Below are positions 25,262-36,401 of a DNA stretch of 64,000 nucleotides, one piece after another. The position numbers and the translations under genes are program-made. The notes beneath the pieces were generated by a model. That model had not been told where the DNA came from. It made no database searches and was given only the letters and a program-made list of their open reading frames with translations. Numbering within the stretch: the stretch's first letter is position 1; each line of letters begins with the position of its first letter. Source of the stretch: Bradyrhizobium sp. 199. GTDB taxonomy: Bacteria > Pseudomonadota > Alphaproteobacteria > Rhizobiales > Xanthobacteraceae. The stretch spans positions 1,984,001 to 2,048,000 of the forward strand of contig NZ_JADPJI010000005.1 in the NCBI RefSeq assembly GCF_023073355.1, read 5' to 3'.

Positions 25262-25364
25262 AAGCATGATCCGGAAAGTGCGCAGCGGTTTTCCGAAAAG
25301 ATCATGCTTAAACAACAACCTAAAGCGCGAGGGCGATTCATCCGAATCGCATCGCGCTTTAGGC
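25262..25364. repeat. Dispersed palindromic repeat, family A, copy 2
   Basis: AAGCATGATCCGGAAA, then TTTTCCGAAAAGATCATGCTT, then AAACAACAACCTAAAGCGCG and GAATCGCATCGCGCTTTAG: two consecutive hairpins. Nearly identical to 39522-39624. The terminal CTTTAG supplies the TAA stop of the minus-strand gene ending at 25359. Confidence 0.88.
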
Positions 25365-25658
25365 GACGCTCTTGAGGTCCTGCTGGATCGCGGCGAGCAG
25401 GGATTGCAGCGCTGCGCTGTTCACCGGCCTGGCGTTGGGATCATCGGTGGGCTGCTGCCTGACAGGGTTCGCCGCCTTGATCGGGCGCGTCGGGAATGGC
25501 GGGGGCGGTGCCGGCATCGCGGGACGGGTTAAGTCGCCCGTCTCATCGACCCTGACGAACTTGCCATGGATGACGTCGTCGCGACGGCCCATGACGAACA
25601 TGGCCAGCCAGTAGCCGGCAGCAAGCAGGATAACGCTTAAAACACTGATCTCTAACAT
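25359..25658 (-). CDS. Small membrane-anchored protein of unknown function
   Basis: 99 aa. One N-terminal membrane segment (ISVLSVILLAAGYWLAMFV), then a Pro-rich linker (MPAPPPPFPTRP) and a short C-terminal helix. Unknown function. Its stop codon lies inside repeat family A, so its C-terminus may have been set by the repeat. Confidence 0.65.
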   Translation of the reverse strand: MLEISVLSVILLAAGYWLAMFVMGRRDDVIHGKFVRVDETGDLTRPAMPAPPPPFPTRPIKAANPVRQQPTDDPNARPVNSAALQSLLAAIQQDLKSVA

Positions 25659-25811
25659 CGCAACACCTGAAATATGCGCGATGATTCAACGGCGTCGGCT
25701 TCGCGTCAATGAACCGGCGGTCACACCTGCGGCTTTTGCAGAACAGGTGTGGCCGATCGGTCACGCTTTGTTAACCATACCGCCCCCGCTCCTCGGGGAG
25801 GTCGGGGCAGG

Positions 25812-26834
25812 TCAGGCCTTGTCCGGCCCGACCCGGACCAGCTGCTTGCCGAAATTGGCGCCCTTGAGCAGCCCCATGAAGGCGCCGGGTGCGCTCTCAA
25901 GGCCCTCGGTGACGAACTCCTTGTATTTGACCTTGCCGTCGCGAACCCAGGAGGACATGTCGCGCAGGAAGTCGCCATGGCGGGCGGCGAAGTCCGAGAC
26001 GATGAAGCCGCGGAAGGTCAGCCGCTTGGTCAGCGTCGCGCGCATCATGCTGGCGGCCCATTTCGGCGGCTTGGCCTCGGTGTCGTTGTAGTGCGCGATC
26101 AGGCCGCAGACCGGCACGCGGGCAAACGGGTTGAGCAGCGGGAACACCGCCTCGAACACGGCGCCGCCGACATTCTCGAAATAGACGTCGATGCCCTTGG
26201 GGCAGGCATCCTTGAGCTTCGCGGCTAGATCGGGGTCGCGATGATCGATGCAGGCATCGAAGCCGAGCTCCTTGACCACGTAGTCGCACTTGTCCTTGCC
26301 ACCGGCGATTCCAACCGCACGCGCGCCCTTGATCTTCGCGATCTGGCCGACGGCCGAGCCGACCGCGCCGGAGGCACCGGCAACGACCACGGTCTCGCCG
26401 GCTTGCGGCTTGCCGATGTCGAGCAGGCCCGTATACGCGGTCATGCCGGGCATCCCGAGCACGCCGACCGAGGTCGAGATCGGACCGAGCTTGGGATCGA
26501 CCTTGGCCAGGCCCTTGCCGTTGGAGATCGCGTGCGTCTGCCAGCCGGAGCGGATGCGCACGATGTCGCCCTTGGCGAAATCGGGATTGTTGGAAGCCGC
26601 GACCTCGCTGACCGCCTCACCTTCCATCACCCCGCCGATCGGCACCGGAGCTGCATAGGACGGACCATCGCTCATGCGGCCGCGCATATAGGGATCGAGC
26701 GAGAGCCAGATCGTGCGCAGCAGAACTTCGCCCTGGGCCGGTGTTGGGACAGCGAATTCCTCGATGCGGAAATCGGATGGCTTGGGTTCGCCGACGGGAC
26801 GTGCGGCAAGAACGATGCGTTTGCCTTCGGACAT
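25812..26834 (-). CDS. NADP-dependent oxidoreductase, MDR superfamily (CurA/leukotriene B4 dehydrogenase-like)
   Basis: 340 aa zinc-free medium-chain reductase of the double-bond reductase type. An N-terminal GroES-like domain is followed by a Rossmann domain with VVVAGASGAVGSAVGQIAKIKGARAVGIAGG cut at its core AGASGAVGS. The motif DVYFENVGG is typical of the family. Reduces alpha,beta-unsaturated carbonyls. Single-gene unit. Confidence 0.9.
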   Translation of the reverse strand: MSEGKRIVLAARPVGEPKPSDFRIEEFAVPTPAQGEVLLRTIWLSLDPYMRGRMSDGPSYAAPVPIGGVMEGEAVSEVAASNNPDFAKGDIVRIRSGWQTHAISNGKGLAKVDPKLGPISTSVGVLGMPGMTAYTGLLDIGKPQAGETVVVAGASGAVGSAVGQIAKIKGARAVGIAGGKDKCDYVVKELGFDACIDHRDPDLAAKLKDACPKGIDVYFENVGGAVFEAVFPLLNPFARVPVCGLIAHYNDTEAKPPKWAASMMRATLTKRLTFRGFIVSDFAARHGDFLRDMSSWVRDGKVKYKEFVTEGLESAPGAFMGLLKGANFGKQLVRVGPDKA

Positions 26835-26931
26835 AGCTTCCTCCTGATTGTCTTTCGACGTGGACGGAAGCGGAGGGAGGTAGCTGCGTCAATACAAAAG
26901 CGGCGGAGCGGCTAGGCCGAGGCGCATAGCT

Positions 26932-27080
26932 CTCGCGTCCCGGACGCCCTGCAGCGCCCTTGCGCTGCCGCGCAGAGCCGGGACCCAGATCGCAACACGC
27001 GCTCCAGTCGAGCGATGGGCCCGAATCTGCAGCGCATCACCGAAGTGGTGCCGCGCTGCGTCGGATGCACGAGACCGGCG
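26932..27080. repeat. Dispersed palindromic repeat, family E, copy 1
   Basis: Contains CGCAGAGCCGGGACCCAGA near 26972 and CTGCAGCGCATC near 27029, both shared with 55008-55165. It fills most of the gap between guaB and the MDR oxidoreductase. Confidence 0.65.
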
Positions 27081-27099
27081 CTGAATTCGCGACCGGCGA

Positions 27100-29024
<1,925 letters not shown>

Positions 29025-30515
29025 ATGGTCGACAAGCAACGCATCATTCCGCTGATCGTGGCCACGGCTCTCTTTATGGAGAACATGGACTCGACGGTGA
29101 TCGCCACCTCGCTGCCGGCGATCGCGGCTGACATCGGCACAAGTCCGCTGACGCTCAAGCTCGCGATCACGTCCTATCTGCTGTCGCTCGCGGTGTTCAT
29201 CCCGGCGAGCGGCTGGACCGCCGACCGGTTCGGCGCGCGGATGGTGTTCGCGATCGCGGTGGGCGTCTTCATGGTCGGCTCGGTCGGCTGCGCGCTCTCA
29301 TCCTCCGTCACCGATTTCGTGTTCGCGCGCATCCTGCAGGGCATGGGCGGGGCGATGATGACGCCGGTCGGCCGCCTCGTGCTGCTGCGCTCCGTCGACA
29401 AGAGCGCGCTGGTGAACGCCATGGCGTGGGTCACTGTCCCTGCCCTGATCGGCCCGGTGATCGGCCCGCCGCTCGGCGGCTTCATCACCACCTACGCGTC
29501 CTGGCACTGGATCTTTCTGATCAACATCCCGATCGGGCTGCTCGGCATCTTCATGGCGCTGCGCTTCATCGATCCCATCAAGAGCGAGACTCGAGAGCCG
29601 TTCGATCTCTACGGCATGGTGCTCGCGGGTGTCGGGCTTGCCGGCATCGCGTTCGGGCTCTCCGTTGCCGGGCTGAACCTGCTGCCGTGGAGCACGGTCG
29701 CCGCCCTGGTCGTGGGCGGCGCGATTGCGATGACATTGTATGTCCTGCACGCCCGGCGCACGGGCTCGCCAGTGCTCGACTTCTCGCTTCTGAAGCTGCC
29801 GACACTGCGCGCGGCCGTGCTCGGCGGCTTCATGTTCCGGCTTGGCATCGGCGCGCTGCCGTTCCTGCTTCCGCTCCTGATGCAGATCGGCTTCGGACTG
29901 TCGCCGTTCCATTCCGGCCTCGTCACCTTCTCCTCCTCCCTCGGCGCGATGGGCATGAAGACCCTGGCGGCACGCCTCATCCGCACCTTCGGCTTCCGCA
30001 ATCTGATGACGGTGAACGCGATCGTCAGCGCGTTCTTCCTCGCGGTCTGCGCGCTGTTCACGGTGACGACGCCGCTGCTCATCATCATGGTGATCCTGGT
30101 GGTCGGCGGCTTCTTCCGCTCGCTGGAATTCACCGCGATCAACACGGTCGCCTATGCCGATGTCGAGACCGCCCAGATGAGCCGCGCCACCACGCTCGTC
30201 AGCGTCAACCAGCAGCTGGCCGTTTCGGCCGGCGTGGCGGTCGGCGCGGCCTGCGTGGAAACGACGATGTGGTTCAACCATGTCGGCGAGATCGACGCCA
30301 CGGTGTTCGCACCGGCCTTCGTCGTGATCGCGCTGACCTCGGCGGCGTCGAGCTGGTTCTTCTGGCAGATGCCCGCCGATGCCGGCCACGAGATCTCCGG
30401 CCGCAAGGCCGTGGAGATCGCGAGCCGCAAGGGCGCCGGCAAGGGCGCGGAGAAGGCGGCGGTCAAGGCGGCGAGCGAGGATACGCAGGACGTGCGGGAT
30501 CAGCGGCTGGGGTGA
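29025..30515 (+). CDS. MFS transporter, DHA2 (14-helix) type
   Basis: 496 aa drug:H+ antiporter family protein with about 14 hydrophobic segments. Motif C is seen near PALIGPVIGPPLGGFI; motif A-like sequence is SGWTADRFGARMVF. The last ~40 residues are a Lys/Ala/Glu-rich cytoplasmic tail. No cognate membrane-fusion protein is adjacent, so it probably works alone. Confidence 0.9.
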   Translation: MVDKQRIIPLIVATALFMENMDSTVIATSLPAIAADIGTSPLTLKLAITSYLLSLAVFIPASGWTADRFGARMVFAIAVGVFMVGSVGCALSSSVTDFVFARILQGMGGAMMTPVGRLVLLRSVDKSALVNAMAWVTVPALIGPVIGPPLGGFITTYASWHWIFLINIPIGLLGIFMALRFIDPIKSETREPFDLYGMVLAGVGLAGIAFGLSVAGLNLLPWSTVAALVVGGAIAMTLYVLHARRTGSPVLDFSLLKLPTLRAAVLGGFMFRLGIGALPFLLPLLMQIGFGLSPFHSGLVTFSSSLGAMGMKTLAARLIRTFGFRNLMTVNAIVSAFFLAVCALFTVTTPLLIIMVILVVGGFFRSLEFTAINTVAYADVETAQMSRATTLVSVNQQLAVSAGVAVGAACVETTMWFNHVGEIDATVFAPAFVVIALTSAASSWFFWQMPADAGHEISGRKAVEIASRKGAGKGAEKAAVKAASEDTQDVRDQRLG

Positions 30516-30540
30516 ATCCCTCCTCGGTCGGAGTATGGAA

Positions 30541-31227
30541 CTACCCCTTCGCCTCGCCCCGAAACCCCGTCGCCAGCACGTAGCGCTCCGAGGAATCCTG
30601 CCGGCTCGCCGCCGGCTTGACGTGACGCACGGTCGCAAAATCGCGCTTGAGCTGGGCCAGCAGCTCGGCGTCGGCGCCGCTCTGGAACGCCTTCGCCAGG
30701 AAGATCCCGCCCGGTTTCAGCACGTCGCAGGCGAAGGCGGCTGCGGTCTCTATCAGCCCGACGATGCGAAGCTGGTCGGTCTTGCGGTGACCGGTCGTGT
30801 TGGCGGCCATGTCGGACATCACGACGTCGGCGCCGCCGCCGAGCATGGCCTTGAGCTTCTCTGGAGCGTCGTTGTCCATGAAGTCGAGCTGCGCGAACTC
30901 GACGCCGGCAATCTCCGGCATCTCCAGCAGATCGATCGCGACGACCTTGCCCTTGCCGTCGACCGAGCCGACGCGCTTGGCCGCGATCTGGCTCCAGCCG
31001 CCCGGCGCGGCGCCGAGATCGACCACCGCCATGCCATGCTTGAGCAGCCGGTATTTGTCGTCGATCTCGAGCAGCTTGAACGCCGCGCGCGAGCGATAGC
31101 CGGCCGCCTTCGCCTTCACCACATAGGGATCGTTGAGCTGCCGCTCCAGCCAGAGCTTCGACGACAATTTGCGCTTGCCGCCGGTCTTGACCTGGACGTG
31201 CAAGCGGCCGGTGGTATCCTTGGCCAT
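30541..31227 (-). CDS. rlmE: 23S rRNA 2'-O-ribose methyltransferase RlmE (FtsJ/RrmJ)
   Basis: 228 aa. Methylates U2552 of 23S rRNA in E. coli. SAM motif [15 protein letters not shown], then [14 protein letters not shown] and a KAFQSG segment carrying the catalytic lysine. The N-terminal Lys/Arg-rich segment fits ribosome binding. It starts one nucleotide after the stop of the Ppx/GppA gene, so they form an operon. Confidence 0.93.
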   Translation of the reverse strand: MAKDTTGRLHVQVKTGGKRKLSSKLWLERQLNDPYVVKAKAAGYRSRAAFKLLEIDDKYRLLKHGMAVVDLGAAPGGWSQIAAKRVGSVDGKGKVVAIDLLEMPEIAGVEFAQLDFMDNDAPEKLKAMLGGGADVVMSDMAANTTGHRKTDQLRIVGLIETAAAFACDVLKPGGIFLAKAFQSGADAELLAQLKRDFATVRHVKPAASRQDSSERYVLATGFRGEAKG

Positions 31228-31228
31228 C

Positions 31229-32299
31229 TCACCAGCTCCTGAGCGCGCCGTCCTCGCGCATCATCTCGACCAGCATGCCTTCGCGCAGGCCCCGGTCGGC
31301 GACGCGTAGCCGCGGCAGCGGAAAGGCGAGCCTGATCGCATCGAGGATGGCGCAGCCGGCGAGCACCAGGTCGGCGCGCTCGACGCTGATGCAGTTGTTG
31401 CCAGCGCGCTCCTCGTAGCTCATGCCGAGCAGCTTGTTGATGGTCGCAGTGATGTCGGAATCGTTCATCCAGATACTGTCGATGCGGCGGCGGTCGTAGC
31501 GCGCGAGGTTGAGATGGATACCGGCGAGCGTCGTCACCGTGCCTGATGTGCCAAGCAAGTGCATGCCGGCGAGATCGCCGCCATGCTCTGCTGCGAACGG
31601 CGCGACGTGGTTGGCGACCACTTGCTCCATCGCAGCATAGATCTCGGGCGTCACGTCGCGCCCGCCGAACTGCTCGGCGAGCGTGACCACACCATAAGGG
31701 ATCGACATCCAGGCTTTGATGCGCGGCTCCGGATGTTCCGGGTCGCGCTCGATCCGCACCAGCTCGGTCGAGCCGCCGCCGATGTCGAACAGGATCGCGC
31801 CACGCCCCCTCGGGTCGACCAGCGGCGAGCAGCCGAGCACGGCGAGCGCGGCCTCGGTCTCGCGGTCGATCACCTCGAGCTCGATGCCGGTCTCGGCCGC
31901 AACGCGGCTGCGGAAACCCTCGGCATTGGACGCCGCACGGCAGGCCTCCGTTGCAATCAGCCGCAACCGGCGCGCTTTCCGTAAGTTGATCTTGTCGCGA
32001 CAGATGCTGAGCGCGACGATGGCGCGCTCGATCGCGGCATCGCTGATGCATCCGGTTGCCGAGACCCCCTCCCCGAGCCGGATGATGCGCGAGAAGGAAT
32101 CGACGACGCGAAAGCCGTCCTGGGTCGGACAGGCGATCAGTAGCCTGCAATTGTTGGTGCCGAGGTCCAGCGCCGCATAGACGCCGGTTCCCGACCCCTG
32201 CACGCCGACGGCCGGTTCGGTGGCCAACGCCACCGCCGCCATCGACCCCAGCTCACCGTGCGGCGCAGGGCCGTCGCGGAGCCGCGTGTGGTCATTCAT
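31229..32299 (-). CDS. Ppx/GppA family phosphatase (exopolyphosphatase/pppGpp hydrolase)
   Basis: 356 aa from ATG 32299; an in-frame ATG at 32410 would add a non-conserved extension. ASKHA fold: [16 protein letters not shown] (phosphate 1) and [15 protein letters not shown] (phosphate 2). Family members remove terminal phosphate from polyphosphate or pppGpp. About 356 aa is the short form, without the C-terminal HD-like domain of E. coli Ppx. Cotranscribed with rlmE. Confidence 0.9.
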   Translation of the reverse strand: MNDHTRLRDGPAPHGELGSMAAVALATEPAVGVQGSGTGVYAALDLGTNNCRLLIACPTQDGFRVVDSFSRIIRLGEGVSATGCISDAAIERAIVALSICRDKINLRKARRLRLIATEACRAASNAEGFRSRVAAETGIELEVIDRETEAALAVLGCSPLVDPRGRGAILFDIGGGSTELVRIERDPEHPEPRIKAWMSIPYGVVTLAEQFGGRDVTPEIYAAMEQVVANHVAPFAAEHGGDLAGMHLLGTSGTVTTLAGIHLNLARYDRRRIDSIWMNDSDITATINKLLGMSYEERAGNNCISVERADLVLAGCAILDAIRLAFPLPRLRVADRGLREGMLVEMMREDGALRSW

Positions 32300-32507
32300 A
32301 CAAACTGTCTTTCCGCGGCCCAATGGGCCGGTCTGGAATTGCTTTTTCGCCTGAAACATTAGCAGCGCGGCGAGCCTGCGCAACAACGCATCACATGGGA
32401 CCATGCCCATTCGTGCGTTGTCGTGAACAGGGTGGTGGGTTATCTGAAGAGGTCCGGTGCCCCGCTGCCGCGAAAATGCGCAAATGCCGGCTTTTCAGGT
32501 CAATTCC

Positions 32508-34880
32508 ATGCAAGAACACACCAAATCGTCCACGCTCGAAAATGCTATTGCATTGCAAAAATATGGTGTCGGCCAGCCCGTCCGCCGCAAGGAGGACGAC
32601 ACGCTGGTGCGCGGCAAGGGCCGCTATACCGACGATTTCAACCTGCCAGGCCAAGCCTATGCCGTGGTCGTGCGTTCCACCCACGCCCACGGCATCATCC
32701 GCGGCATCGGCATCGATGCCGCCAAGGCAATGCCGGGCGTGCTGGGGGTATGGACCGGCAAGGATCTCGATGCCGCCGGCTACGGCCCCTTCACCTGCGG
32801 CCTGCCGCTGAAGAGCCGCGACGGCTCGCCCCTGCTTCAGACCAACCGTCAGCCGCTCGCGACCGACAAGGTCCGCTTCGTCGGCGATCCCGTCGCCTTC
32901 GTGGTGGCCGAGACGCTGGCGCAGGCCCGCGATGCCGCCGAGGCGGTCGAGCTCGACGTCGAGCCGCTGCCGGCGGTGACGGATCCCGAGGAAGCTGCCA
33001 GGCCCGGCGCGCCCCAGCTCTACGAGCACATCCCTGATAACGTCGCGCTGGACTACCATTATGGCGACATGGACAAGGTTGACGCTGCCTTTGCCAACGC
33101 CGCCCATGTCACCAGGATCGACATCGAGAACACCCGTGTCGCCGTGGTCTCGATGGAGCCGCGCGTCGGCCTTGCCTCCTACGACAAGAAGACCGAGCGC
33201 TACACGCTGCAGGTGCCGACGCAAGGCGTCGCCGGCAACCGCGCCAACCTCGCCAAGAACCTCAAAGTGCCGAACGAGAAGGTGCGCATCCTCACCGCCA
33301 ATGTCGGCGGCTCCTTCGGCATGAAGAACATCAACTATCCCGAATACATGTGCATCCTGTACGCGGCCAAGGCGCTGGGCCGCCCGGTGAAATGGCTCGA
33401 CGAGCGCTCGACTGCCTTCCTCTCCGACAGCCACGGGCGTGCGCAGAAGATCCATGCCGAGCTTGCGCTCGACGCCGAAGGGCATTTCCTCGCGGCCAAA
33501 TTATCCGGCTACGGCAATGTCGGCGCCTACATCACCGGCGTCGCGCCGGGGCCGCTTTCGCTCAACACCGGCAAGAATTTTTCCAGCGTCTACCGCACGC
33601 CCTTGATGGCGGTCGACATCAAGGTGGTGCTGACCAACACCACGCTGATGGGCGCCTATCGCGGCGCCGGCCGGCCCGAGGCGAACTATTACATGGAGCG
33701 GTTGATCGACCGCGCCGCCGACGAGATGGGCATCAACCGGTTGACCTTGCGCAAGCGCAACTTCATCAAGCCGAACCAGATGCCGTTCCCGGCCTCCTCC
33801 GGAGTCACCTATGACAGCGGTGATTTCCAGGCCGTGTTCAACAAGGCGCTTGAAATCTCCGACCACGAGAATTTCGCCAAGCGCAAGAAGGAGAGCAAAA
33901 AGGCCGGCAAGCTGCGCGGCATCGCGGTCGGCTCCTATCTCGAAGTCACCGCGCCGCCGAGCCCCGAGCTCGGCAAGATCGTGTTCGATCCCGACGGCAG
34001 CGTGCAGCTCGTCACCGGCACGCTCGATTACGGCCAGGGCCATGCGACGCCGTTCGCGCAAGTGCTGTCCGAGCAGCTCGGCGTTCCCTTCGAAAGCGTG
34101 AAGCTGGTGCAGGGCGACAGCGACATCGTCCACACCGGCAATGGCACCGGCGGTTCGCGCTCGATCACCGCGACCGGCATGGCGATCGTGGGCGCCGCCA
34201 AGCTCGTGATCGAAAAGGGCAAGCGCGCCGCGGCGCACATGCTGGAGGCCTCCGAGACGGACATCGAGTTCGAAGGCGGCAGCTTCACCATCGCCGGCAC
34301 CGACCGCAGCATCGACATCATGGAACTCGCCAAGAAGCTGCATGACGGCAAGACGCCGGACGGCGTGCCTGACAGCCTCGACGTCGACCACACCAGCGAA
34401 CCGGTGCCCTCGGCGTTCCCGAACGGCTGCCACGTCGCGGAAGTGGAGATCGATCCGGAGACCGGCGTAGTGCAGATCGTGCGCTACAGCGCGGTCAACG
34501 ATTTCGGCACGGTGATCAACCCGCTGCTGGTTGCTGGCCAGCTCCATGGCGGCGTCGTCCAGGGCATCGGGCAAGCGCTGATGGAGCACGTTCGCTACGA
34601 CGAGAGCGGCCAGCCGATCACGGGCTCGCTGATGGACTACGCCCTGCCCCGCGCCGAGGACGTGCCGAACATGACGATCGGCGATCACCCGGTGCCGGCC
34701 ACGACCAATCCGCTTGGCAGCAAGGGCTGCGGCGAAGCCGGCTGCGCCGGTAGCCTGTCAACCGTGGTGAACGCCGTGCTCGATGCGCTCTCCGATTACG
34801 GCATCAAGCACATCGACATGCCGCTGACCCCGGAGCGCGTGTGGCGCGCGATCCAGGACGGGAAGGTGAAGGCGGCGTAA
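32508..34880 (+). CDS. Molybdopterin-binding subunit of a xanthine dehydrogenase/CO dehydrogenase-like enzyme
   Basis: 790 aa from ATG 32508; two earlier in-frame ATGs lack family similarity. Large molybdenum hydroxylase subunit with the a/b hammerhead domain (GKGRYTDDFNLPGQAY) and Mo-binding domains. The active-site loop reads GAYRGAGRPEA, as in form II CoxL-like proteins, not AYRCSFR of true form I CO dehydrogenase. The C-terminal SKGCGEAGCAGS supplies the catalytic Glu. No FAD-binding (CoxM) or 2Fe-2S (CoxS) subunit gene is adjacent. Substrate unknown. Confidence 0.9.
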   Translation: MQEHTKSSTLENAIALQKYGVGQPVRRKEDDTLVRGKGRYTDDFNLPGQAYAVVVRSTHAHGIIRGIGIDAAKAMPGVLGVWTGKDLDAAGYGPFTCGLPLKSRDGSPLLQTNRQPLATDKVRFVGDPVAFVVAETLAQARDAAEAVELDVEPLPAVTDPEEAARPGAPQLYEHIPDNVALDYHYGDMDKVDAAFANAAHVTRIDIENTRVAVVSMEPRVGLASYDKKTERYTLQVPTQGVAGNRANLAKNLKVPNEKVRILTANVGGSFGMKNINYPEYMCILYAAKALGRPVKWLDERSTAFLSDSHGRAQKIHAELALDAEGHFLAAKLSGYGNVGAYITGVAPGPLSLNTGKNFSSVYRTPLMAVDIKVVLTNTTLMGAYRGAGRPEANYYMERLIDRAADEMGINRLTLRKRNFIKPNQMPFPASSGVTYDSGDFQAVFNKALEISDHENFAKRKKESKKAGKLRGIAVGSYLEVTAPPSPELGKIVFDPDGSVQLVTGTLDYGQGHATPFAQVLSEQLGVPFESVKLVQGDSDIVHTGNGTGGSRSITATGMAIVGAAKLVIEKGKRAAAHMLEASETDIEFEGGSFTIAGTDRSIDIMELAKKLHDGKTPDGVPDSLDVDHTSEPVPSAFPNGCHVAEVEIDPETGVVQIVRYSAVNDFGTVINPLLVAGQLHGGVVQGIGQALMEHVRYDESGQPITGSLMDYALPRAEDVPNMTIGDHPVPATTNPLGSKGCGEAGCAGSLSTVVNAVLDALSDYGIKHIDMPLTPERVWRAIQDGKVKAA

Positions 34881-34889
34881 GCTTTGTTC

Positions 34890-34989
34890 GTCATTCCGGG
34901 GCGGCCCGCAGGACCGAACCCGGAATCTCGAGATTCTCAGGTGCGCAATTGCGCACCGTAGTTCGATGCTTCGCATCGCCCGGAATGAC
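34890..34989. repeat. Dispersed inverted repeat, family B, copy 3
   Basis: GTCATTCCGGGGC at the left and CCCGGAATGAC at the right; internal GGTGCGCAATTGCGCACC is itself palindromic. Between convergent genes. Confidence 0.85.
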
Positions 34990-35000
34990 GGTGTTGTTTT

Positions 35001-35801
35001 TTAAGCCACCGCCTGCTCGCGCGGCTGGTAGATCGCGGTGTGCTGACAGTGCGCGATCGGCGTCGTGCCGTTGGCAACTACGAGCGCGTCGAGCTCGACG
35101 AAGCGGTGGCCCTTCTTCTCGTAGTTGGCTGTGACTTTTGCCCGCGCCGTGATCTCGTCACCGGCGCGCGCGGCCGACAACAGCTGCATACGGCTACCAA
35201 CATGAATCCACGGGCCCAGAATAGTGTTGTCCACCAGCACGCGGTTCATCACGCGCTGGATCAGGCCGGGATGGCCCAGCCCCTCGCGCACGAACACCGG
35301 ATCGGTCTCCCTGATGTCGGCGAGATAATCGGCCGCCTCCTGTCCGGCCCAGCGGCGCGGCATGGTGCCCAGCCATTTGCCAGTCTCGAACGTCGCGGGG
35401 CTGACCGGCTTGCGCTCGGACGCAACGGGCACCGCGAAATAGTCGCTCAGTGACACCACGGGCGCCGCCTGCGGCAGCGAGGCCGTTCCGGTCGCGCACA
35501 GCTCTGTACGGCTGAACACCTCGATGGTGAGCAGCTCGTTGTGCTCGGTCGCATCGACATCGGCGATCTCGCCGTCATAAACCGGCTTGATGAAGCGCGC
35601 CTCGATCAGCCCGCGCGAGAGGAAATCGCGCCCCCAGCGGGCAATCGGCACGTGCATCATGTAGGCGAAGACGTCGACGCCCGGGACCAGCCCGCCGGAA
35701 AAGCCGAAGCGGCGCGCCACCGTGTCGTCGTGCATCTTGTTTTCGGATTGCTTGGCGGTGTTGTAGGCCTCGACGCGGTGGGTTTCGAGCCGATTCGGCA
35801 T
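35001..35801 (-). CDS. Hotdog-fold (MaoC-like) protein of unknown substrate
   Basis: 266 aa from ATG 35801, with GGGA about ten bases upstream. It begins with a double-hotdog type sequence ([29 protein letters not shown]) whose [17 protein letters not shown] region resembles the hydratase helix of MaoC proteins. A second hotdog half covers about residues 150-260. It may act on an acyl-CoA or related thioester. Divergent from the YaiI-type gene. Confidence 0.7.
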   Translation of the reverse strand: MPNRLETHRVEAYNTAKQSENKMHDDTVARRFGFSGGLVPGVDVFAYMMHVPIARWGRDFLSRGLIEARFIKPVYDGEIADVDATEHNELLTIEVFSRTELCATGTASLPQAAPVVSLSDYFAVPVASERKPVSPATFETGKWLGTMPRRWAGQEAADYLADIRETDPVFVREGLGHPGLIQRVMNRVLVDNTILGPWIHVGSRMQLLSAARAGDEITARAKVTANYEKKGHRFVELDALVVANGTTPIAHCQHTAIYQPREQAVA

Positions 35802-35907
35802 GATGGGCGTTCCCTGCATTCTTGTTGTTTCGAGGCCGATCGTAGGCCTCGGGGAACACCGGTCAATCCCCTCGCCTTTGCGGCCCGAATGGGGTACCAC
35901 GCGGCCA

Positions 35908-36399
35908 ATGACCGGCACTCCCACCCGCATCTTTGTCGACGCCGACGCCTGCCCGGTGAAGGACGAGATCTACCGCGTGGCGCTCCGTCACGGCGTGCCC
36001 GTGAGCGTCGTCGCCGGCAATTTCATCCGCGTGCCGCACGACCCGCTGATCGAGCGTATCGCGGCCGGCGCCGGCATGGACGCCGCCGACGATTGGATCG
36101 CCGAGCGCGTCAAGTCCGGCGATGTCGTCGTGACTTCGGACATTCCGCTGGCGAGCCGCTGCGTCAAGGCCGGAGCTGAGGTGATCGCGCCGAACGGAAA
36201 ACCGTTCACGGAGGAGTCGATCGGGATGACGTTGGCGGTGCGCAACCTGATGACGGATCTGCGTTCGGCCGGCGAGGTCACCGGCGGCCCCAGATCGTTC
36301 TCACCGCGCGACCGTTCCACCTTCCTCTCAGCGCTCGACCAGACCCTGCGCCGCATCCAGCGTCGCCGCGCTGACCAGACCGCCACCAGTCAGGGCTGA
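35908..36399 (+). CDS. YaiI/YqxD family protein (DUF188)
   Basis: 163 aa from ATG 35908. Starts [19 protein letters not shown], the family hallmark, followed by [22 protein letters not shown] and [14 protein letters not shown]. The fold resembles PIN/NYN nucleases; function is unproven. An upstream in-frame ATG at 35800 adds non-conserved sequence. Two nucleotides before the ABC-F gene. Confidence 0.9.
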   Translation: MTGTPTRIFVDADACPVKDEIYRVALRHGVPVSVVAGNFIRVPHDPLIERIAAGAGMDAADDWIAERVKSGDVVVTSDIPLASRCVKAGAEVIAPNGKPFTEESIGMTLAVRNLMTDLRSAGEVTGGPRSFSPRDRSTFLSALDQTLRRIQRRRADQTATSQG

Positions 36400-36401
36400 C
36401 C

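Noticed and set aside
33501..34688. A 395-codon minus-strand frame opposite the CoxL-like gene
   Set aside because: Composition and overlap indicate an antisense artefact.
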